Shown here one piece after another: positions 7,902-11,889 of a stretch of 11,889 nt of DNA; position 1 is the stretch's first letter, and each line of letters starts with the position of its first letter. The DNA comes from CAYPQL01 sp964412905 (lineage in GTDB: Bacteria > Patescibacteriota > Minisyncoccia > JAHIHE01 > JAGLIN01). The stretch lies in assembly GCA_964412905.1 (NCBI GenBank), contig CAYPQL010000039.1:1-11889 (forward strand), written 5' to 3'. The notes below the pieces were generated by a model. It saw nothing but the letters and a program-made list of their open reading frames with translations. It did not search any database and was not told the DNA's origin. The position numbers were made by a program, and so were the translations under genes.

Positions 7902-8004
7902 TTTTAATATTTAGCTTAAAAACTCTTACCGCATTTTTATAAAACACTTTGTTTTTTTCTTCCTTGGTTAAGTTTAATGAATTTATCAAGTCCCAACTAT
8001 TTTT
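7897..8004 (-). pseudogene. C-terminal remnant of an amidohydrolase-like gene
   Basis: A 35-codon open stretch on the minus strand, closed by a stop just upstream (TAA at 8005-8007) and ending in TAA at 7897-7899, reads NSLNLTKEEKNKVFYKNAVR and then VFKLNIKI. The pattern L-T/S-x-E-x-(K/R)-x-K-(I/V)-F-Y-x-N-A-x-R-(V/L)-F-x-L is typical of the last helix of amidohydrolase-superfamily (TIM-barrel) proteins. There is no start codon and nothing else of such a protein is present. The remnant begins 12 bases after the Nudix stop codon and ends 4 bases before the CYTH ATG. It looks like the tail of a former neighbour of the CYTH gene whose 5' part was lost when the Nudix segment arrived or by deletion. 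Confidence 0.5.
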
Positions 8005-8016
8005 TTAAAAAATGTC

Positions 8017-8547
8017 CTAACCAATTTCAGGATTCAACTCTCTCAAAAAAGGAAGGCTTGCCTTAAGTAAAGGATATCCCTTAATTGCCAATTTTTCAAT
8101 CTCAGCAACTGTAAAAGCCTTTCTCTCAAAACACTCCTCAGCGAAACATTCTTCAAGTTCGCTTTTGGATATGGCAACATAATGTGGATTATAGCTTATC
8201 GGAAATGGATAGCGAATACCTCTTGCTCCATTAATATCTTTCTTAGAAATATATTTTCGATAACCAAAAAGCTGAAATTTATCAATTGTAAATCCTCCTT
8301 CTTCTAATGCCTCTCTATGCATTGCTTCTTCAACCGTTTCTCCTTCTTCTATATGACCTCCCAAGAATTCCCAACCTCGATGATTTCGAGTTAAAACAAT
8401 TTTGTTTTGATACATGGCAATACAAAACACTGCCGAGCATAGCTCGCGTGGAGGTAAATCTGTACAAATGTGAAATTCCCATGAAGTATTCTCCGTAAAT
8501 CTTCCAGACATTATTTTATTATTACTCTGAAATTGTTGATCTGTCAT
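8017..8547 (-). CDS. Nudix hydrolase
   Basis: The 176-residue protein carries a complete Nudix box at residues 64-86: GHIEEGE, then TVEEAMH, then REALEEGGF, fitting G-x5-E-x7-R-E-U-x-E-E-x-G-U with all metal-binding Glu residues. Nudix enzymes hydrolyse nucleoside diphosphates linked to another group, for example oxidised dNTPs, ADP-ribose or nucleotide sugars; the substrate here cannot be told. The box is preceded by AVFCIAMYQNKIVLTRNHRGWEF (39-61), the usual beta strands of MutT-like proteins. ATG at 8547 is taken as start; Met13 (ATG at 8511) is an alternative. The only TAG stop codon of the window ends this gene. It stands between a strong terminator (8618-8664) and a gene remnant, so it is probably a separate transcription unit. 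Confidence 0.92.
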   Translation of the reverse strand: MTDQQFQSNNKIMSGRFTENTSWEFHICTDLPPRELCSAVFCIAMYQNKIVLTRNHRGWEFLGGHIEEGETVEEAMHREALEEGGFTIDKFQLFGYRKYISKKDINGARGIRYPFPISYNPHYVAISKSELEECFAEECFERKAFTVAEIEKLAIKGYPLLKASLPFLRELNPEIG

Positions 8548-8574
8548 ATCTTTTCATATTATCTTTATATGATT

Positions 8575-8603
8575 AGTATATATTAATTGATCAGATTTGA
8601 AAA
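8575..8603 (-). promoter_or_regulatory. Candidate promoter of the Nudix gene
   Basis: On the minus strand TTTTCA (8598-8603) and TATACT (8575-8580) are separated by 17 bases. They lie between the palindromic terminator and the Nudix ATG and would give a leader of about 20 bases. The match to a sigma-70 type promoter is partial, and chance matches are common in this composition. Confidence 0.35.
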
Positions 8604-8617
8604 TACTTAATCCGATT

Positions 8618-8664
8618 AAAAAATAGTATCTTTTCTACGGTCGTAGAAAAGATACTATTTTTTT
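8618..8664. terminator. Strong bidirectional palindromic terminator
   Basis: The arms 8618-8639 and 8642-8663 are perfect reverse complements of 22 bases around a 2-base centre; the GC-containing core is TAGTATC...GATACTA. The A-run on one side and T-run on the other make it a rho-independent terminator on either strand. It closes the five-gene operon that ends with the GNAT gene (stop at 8682) and insulates the Nudix gene. Confidence 0.85.
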
Positions 8665-8681
8665 ATATATATTATTCAGAA

Positions 8682-9125
8682 TTACTTATCAAAATTCTTA
8701 AACATAACCATCATATTTTCATCTTCTATAAATCCATTTTTAAGATAGAAATTATACGCGCCTGCGTCTTTTCTTCCCCAGAGCATCAAAGATTTTACTC
8801 CTAAGCTTTTTAGATACTCGTCAGAATATGCTAAAAGTTTTTTCCCATATCCTTGCCCTTGCTTATCCTCATCAATCACAATTTCTTCTATGAGCGCTTG
8901 CTTTCCGAATGTCCAGTATGATAAGTTTATAACGATAAAGCCGATTACATTTTTATCTTCCTTAATAACAAAACTATGCTCCGCGCAATAATCAAACTTT
9001 CTTTTCAAATAATCAAAAGCGCTGCCGCTTGTAAATTTTTCATTATACGGCGGCTTACTATAGGATCTTTCCAAAATTTCAGCGCATTTATCTAAATCGG
9101 CTGATTTGATTTTTCTTATTTGCAT
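8682..9125 (-). CDS. GNAT-family N-acetyltransferase
   Basis: The 147-residue protein is a single GNAT domain of normal length. Residues 79-98 (IEEIVIDEDKQGQGYGKKLL) contain the acetyl-CoA pyrophosphate-binding loop Q-G-Q-G-Y-G-K at 89-95, preceded by the beta-4 strand. YNFYLKNGF (124-132) is the usual C-terminal motif B helix and turn. The N-terminal MQIRKIKSADLDKCAEILERSY is the typical first strand and helix. The overall pattern is like aminoglycoside 6'-N-acetyltransferase-type GNATs, but the acceptor is unknown. It is the last gene of an operon; its ATG is only 3 bases after the stop codon of the kinase gene, which suggests coupled translation. Confidence 0.9.
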   Translation of the reverse strand: MQIRKIKSADLDKCAEILERSYSKPPYNEKFTSGSAFDYLKRKFDYCAEHSFVIKEDKNVIGFIVINLSYWTFGKQALIEEIVIDEDKQGQGYGKKLLAYSDEYLKSLGVKSLMLWGRKDAGAYNFYLKNGFIEDENMMVMFKNFDK

Positions 9126-9128
9126 AAA

Positions 9129-10061
9129 TTAAAATTTAAGTTTATCAAAAAACAAATATTTTCTATACATATAGCATTGATCAACATCATTAATTACCTT
9201 ATCGGAATATTGTCCTTCGTTTAAATCGGCAAAAAATGTGCAAGCGTCAGACAGACACGCAAATTTAATCCAGGAATAAAGCAGCGCTCCTTTTTCGTAT
9301 TTATTCTTGGCGACAGAATTATATCCCGCAAGGAACATATCAAATAACTCCCATTCTGGTTTTGTTCGACCATCAGAAAAAGACCATTCAACAACCGCAG
9401 GAGCTAAGTCTTTAATTACATGACCATTGCAACTCCAGTCAAAATCAATTATGCCATTTATTTTATTATCATTTTCAAACAAAACATTGCTTGGCCTATA
9501 ATCATTATGAATCAGCCCTTTAATGTTTTTATCTTCCTTTCCGAATTTTATAGCCTCCTCAACTTGCTCTATAAATTCTTTTCCGTTTTCAAATTGTTCA
9601 ATAATAATATTCTTTATATTAATCACTCTTTCTAATTCACTAAAAATGTTTCTTATTCGAGATGAATCTGTCTTAAAACTTACACTAATATTATGCATCA
9701 AGGCTAAATATTTTCCTGCGACATAAGCCTGATCTTTGTTCGGCAAATTATCTTTATCAGCTTTTGCCTGATAACCATCTATCTTGTTATACATAACCGC
9801 AATAGTATTTTCAAGTTTAGCAAATATTTTACCATCTTTTGTTTTATTCCAATTTGGAACAGGAAAATTATTCTTCAATAAATGTTCGAATACATTAAAT
9901 TCGAATTCAATATCTTCAACAGGCAGTCTTTTGCTTATACGCAATATTTTTTTGTCTTTAGTTCCTGCTAAATAAACAATATTATCAGCGGATTCTCTGA
10001 TAAGTTTTGGACTACCAAACTCTTCTAGGTTGTATTGTTTTAAAATATTTAATAAATTCAT
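9129..10061 (-). CDS. APH-family (aminoglycoside phosphotransferase-like) kinase
   Basis: The 310-residue protein has the eukaryotic-kinase-like fold of the APH/choline kinase/homoserine kinase II group. The catalytic loop HNDYRPSN (185-192) fits H-x-D-x4-N, and IDFDW (205-209) is the metal-binding DFG equivalent, followed by KDLAPAVVEW. The phosphate acceptor could be an aminoglycoside, a sugar, an amino acid or another alcohol; sequence alone does not decide. I chose the ATG at 10061 because it starts 7 bases after the upstream stop codon and the helix NLLNILKQYNL follows at once. An upstream TTG at 10085 would add 8 residues and overlap the C39-like gene by 17 bases. The gene lies in the middle of the operon. 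Confidence 0.88.
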   Translation of the reverse strand: MNLLNILKQYNLEEFGSPKLIRESADNIVYLAGTKDKKILRISKRLPVEDIEFEFNVFEHLLKNNFPVPNWNKTKDGKIFAKLENTIAVMYNKIDGYQAKADKDNLPNKDQAYVAGKYLALMHNISVSFKTDSSRIRNIFSELERVINIKNIIIEQFENGKEFIEQVEEAIKFGKEDKNIKGLIHNDYRPSNVLFENDNKINGIIDFDWSCNGHVIKDLAPAVVEWSFSDGRTKPEWELFDMFLAGYNSVAKNKYEKGALLYSWIKFACLSDACTFFADLNEGQYSDKVINDVDQCYMYRKYLFFDKLKF

Positions 10062-10068
10062 TTTTGAT

Positions 10069-10575
10069 TTATTTATAAATAGCAATTGTCTGTCTTATAA
10101 TTAACTCGTTCGATTTAATATATTTTCCACGAAAATCAAACCAAACTGACATAAAACCATCTCTTTTTAGTTTTCTAATTTTTCCAATTTCAGGATCTTG
10201 AAGATAAATGAATTTATCATCAAGCCCAGTAACAACCGAGTAATGTCCATCAGCAATATCGGAATCAGAATAATCTCTCCCGCCTCCAGTAAACCAATTT
10301 ACAATAACAGGCACTTTTTTATTGAGCCATTTTTCAATATCCTTGAAGCTGCTATTATTTTTTATTTTTACTTTAAAGCCAAGAATTTCTGCGGCCTTTT
10401 TGATCCCTTTGTCATTTACGCCCAAACCTTTGTTCCATCCGGTCATTTTAGCCAATTCTTTTTCTTCTATGTCTATGCCATAATATTGCAAAATTATCTT
10501 TAATGAGGCAGGACCGCACATCCCCACATTAAGAGTTTCTTGAAATGGTTTAAGCTTTAAAATCTTCTTTTTCAT
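10069..10575 (-). CDS. C39-like papain-fold peptidase
   Basis: The 168-residue protein has the pattern of C39-type cysteine peptidases: Q12 (oxyanion hole), C20 in MCGPASLKIIL, H111 in DGHYSVVTG and D127 in LQDPEIG form a complete likely catalytic set. C39 domains usually cut the double-glycine leader of exported peptides when fused to an ABC exporter, but stand-alone versions without any exporter are also widespread. Here there is no signal peptide, no membrane segment and no ABC domain, so the protein is probably cytoplasmic. Its function may be cleavage of a peptide or amide. Its start overlaps the end of the HAD gene by 26 bases, and the kinase gene follows 7 bases after its stop, so it is part of one operon. 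Confidence 0.83.
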   Translation of the reverse strand: MKKKILKLKPFQETLNVGMCGPASLKIILQYYGIDIEEKELAKMTGWNKGLGVNDKGIKKAAEILGFKVKIKNNSSFKDIEKWLNKKVPVIVNWFTGGGRDYSDSDIADGHYSVVTGLDDKFIYLQDPEIGKIRKLKRDGFMSVWFDFRGKYIKSNELIIRQTIAIYK

Positions 10576-11137
10576 AACTAATAAATCTTTTAAAGTTTTT
10601 TAATCCCTCCTCCTTGCTTCTCCACCAAATCGTTTTCATTCCGACTGATTCCGCGCCTTTAATATTTTCTTCCAAATCATCCATAAATAAACAGCGAGAA
10701 GGTTCGACACCCAAGCGTTCGGCCGTCAATAGGAAAATTTCCTTATCGGGCTTTTTAATTCCTTCTTTTGCGGAAGAAATAAACAAATCGAAGTTAGCGC
10801 TAATTTTATGCTTTGCTTCAAACAATGGCAAAGTCAGCGCCGTACCGTTGTTTATTATCGCTAATTTGTAACGCTTCTTAAGCATAGGCAGTAAATCCCA
10901 TAATGAAGAATATTTTTCATATTTACCAACTATTTCATCCAATATGCCATCGAAATCCGATTTACTAAGTTTAAATTTTTCGATTGGTTTCTTTTTAAAT
11001 TTTTCATCATCAACTACACGAGCAATCATTTTATCAATTTCATCCACTAACGAATTGGAGATATAATTCGCTTTTTGAAAAAGCAAAACGCCCATGAAAT
11101 CAAAAATAATTGCATCAATTTTATTATTCTTTTTCAT
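10550..11137 (-). CDS. HAD-superfamily hydrolase with altered motifs
   Basis: The 195-residue protein is a HAD subfamily IA-like hydrolase (phosphatase or dehalogenase type). Motif I is IIFDFMGVLL with nucleophile D13; the second acid two residues on is replaced by M15. Motif II is IINNGT (94-99), where the usual Ser/Thr is Asn96. Motif III is the Lys of KKPDKEIF (K129), and motif IV is FMDDLEENIKGAE (D153, D154). A helical cap is inserted between motifs I and II. With nucleophile, Lys and metal-binding Asp kept, phosphate ester hydrolysis remains possible, but loss of the general acid argues for lower or different activity. The ATG follows the S66 stop by 9 bases, and the end overlaps the C39-like gene. 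Confidence 0.87.
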   Translation of the reverse strand: MKKNNKIDAIIFDFMGVLLFQKANYISNSLVDEIDKMIARVVDDEKFKKKPIEKFKLSKSDFDGILDEIVGKYEKYSSLWDLLPMLKKRYKLAIINNGTALTLPLFEAKHKISANFDLFISSAKEGIKKPDKEIFLLTAERLGVEPSRCLFMDDLEENIKGAESVGMKTIWWRSKEEGLKNFKRFISYEKEDFKA

Positions 11138-11146
11138 ATTAAAATA

Positions 11147-11889
11147 TTAGCGCTCAATAATCTCCAATCTTGAGTTTCCTTTTTCTCCTCGCAGTTTAGC
11201 CATTCCGCCGATTGGAAAAGTAATTATCGGACTGGTATGGCCAAAATCAGCATTGGCAACGATTGGAATATTGTCCAATTCCTTTTTTGTTTTTATAATC
11301 TTAATCAATTTCTCGTTATTCATTTGGCTTGCTTTTTGAAATCTGCCAACAACTATTCCTTTTACACTCTTGAATTCCGGTAAATGAATGATGGACTGCA
11401 AGTCTCTGTCAAATGTTACCGGCGTAAGTTCCTTGCTCGTCTCGTCGTCTTCCAAGAAAAGAATTGAATTTTCCAAGCCGGGAAAATATTCTGTTCCTTG
11501 CAGAAGATTAAAAGTGCAAAGATTGGCGCCAAAGATAGTTCCTTCCGCTTCTCCTTTATTTATTATCAGCCAGCCAAGATTAGGAATAAGATTTCGATTT
11601 TTTTGATCCGCCCACCATGCGTCATCAGTCCAATTTTTACTTGGCAAAATTTCAAAAGATTTATCTTGGAAAAAGCATTTTTTAAAACAATCTAAAGTAT
11701 AGTCAAAATATAATTCTTGACCAAAAGTTGAATAATGCGGACCAGAATAAGTTACCAATCCTGTCTTGGCATATATCGCATTATTCAAAGCAGTAATATC
11801 AGAAAAACCACAAAATATTTTGGGGTTATTTCTTATGGTTCTTCCGACATTTCTATGGGTAAGAGATATGAAATTAAGAAAATATTTTC
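11147..11889 (-). CDS. S66-family serine carboxypeptidase, MccF/LdcA-like (5' end beyond the right edge)
   Basis: The frame is open to the right edge; about 247 residues are visible and the N-terminal domain lies outside. The segment NPKIFCGFSDITALNNAIYA holds the nucleophile Ser of GFSD, followed by KTGLVTYSGPHYSTFG. ILFLEDDE carries the second-triad Glu, and NADFGHTSPIITFPIGG the His. S66 enzymes cleave amide bonds next to C-terminal residues: LdcA removes D-Ala from the L,D-tetrapeptide in murein recycling, and MccF inactivates microcin C. The sequence resembles the MccF-like branch. A TTG at 11788 could be taken as a start but lies within the conserved domain and is not real. The roughly 20 residues before NPKIF in this frame fit the family poorly (see findings), so a frameshift near 11835-11845 is possible. 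It is the first visible gene of the operon. Confidence 0.85.
   Translation of the reverse strand, partial: KYFLNFISLTHRNVGRTIRNNPKIFCGFSDITALNNAIYAKTGLVTYSGPHYSTFGQELYFDYTLDCFKKCFFQDKSFEILPSKNWTDDAWWADQKNRNLIPNLGWLIINKGEAEGTIFGANLCTFNLLQGTEYFPGLENSILFLEDDETSKELTPVTFDRDLQSIIHLPEFKSVKGIVVGRFQKASQMNNEKLIKIIKTKKELDNIPIVANADFGHTSPIITFPIGGMAKLRGEKGNSRLEIIER

Noticed and set aside
10062..10085. TTG start for the kinase, adding 8 residues
   Set aside because: It would overlap the upstream gene; an ATG lies 24 bases on, directly before the first conserved helix and 7 bases after the upstream stop.
1..11889. Recoded UGA (as in Gracilibacteria and Absconditabacteria)
   Set aside because: All genes are complete without internal TGA codons, and glycines at conserved motif positions use GGN, so the standard code is enough. 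UGA is simply not used as a stop here.
1..11889. CRISPR array or insertion sequence
   Set aside because: No spaced direct repeats, transposase gene or terminal inverted repeats flanking a gene were seen.

Overview
This is an AT-rich window in which every gene that can be supported lies on the minus strand. No rRNA, tRNA, ribosomal protein or other phylogenetic marker is present, so the host can only be guessed. Small proteins, tight spacing, high Lys/Ile/Asn/Phe content, absence of Shine-Dalgarno sequences and the general style of the proteins (a CYTH protein beginning MEIELERTF, an Eco57I-type methylase with a dRS3-like palindrome) suggest a candidate-phyla-radiation (Patescibacteria) bacterium. 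This is an inference. The standard genetic code fits: eight stop codons are TAA and one is TAG.

Left part (1-6795, transcribed right to left): a probable three-gene DNA-targeting defence operon. It starts with a 1118-residue protein carrying an N-terminal PLD-type nuclease domain and a full Snf2-like helicase. Next comes a 274-residue KilA-N protein, then a large Eco57I-type adenine-N6 DNA methyltransferase that runs off the left edge. The intergenic gaps are 15 and 35 bases. The methylase gene contains an in-frame 20-bp palindrome of the dRS3 form (ATTCCC-N8-GGGAAT), read as SVIPAEAGIQ, between methylase motifs X and I.

Middle (6796-8547): a mostly non-coding, partly decayed zone. A bidirectional terminator lies near 6930, and 7077-7282 holds a coding-like remnant split over two frames. 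It is followed by a CYTH-domain protein, a 36-codon amidohydrolase C-terminal remnant squeezed between two genes, and a Nudix hydrolase.

Right part (8618-11889): a tight operon of five small enzymes that ends in a strong palindromic terminator. In transcription order they are an S66 (MccF/LdcA-like) carboxypeptidase (5' end outside the window), a HAD hydrolase, a C39-like papain-fold protein, an APH-family kinase and a GNAT acetyltransferase. Several of these folds are known from detoxification of antibiotics or from peptidoglycan and peptide turnover, so a self-protection or small-molecule tailoring role is possible, but no substrate can be read from sequence.
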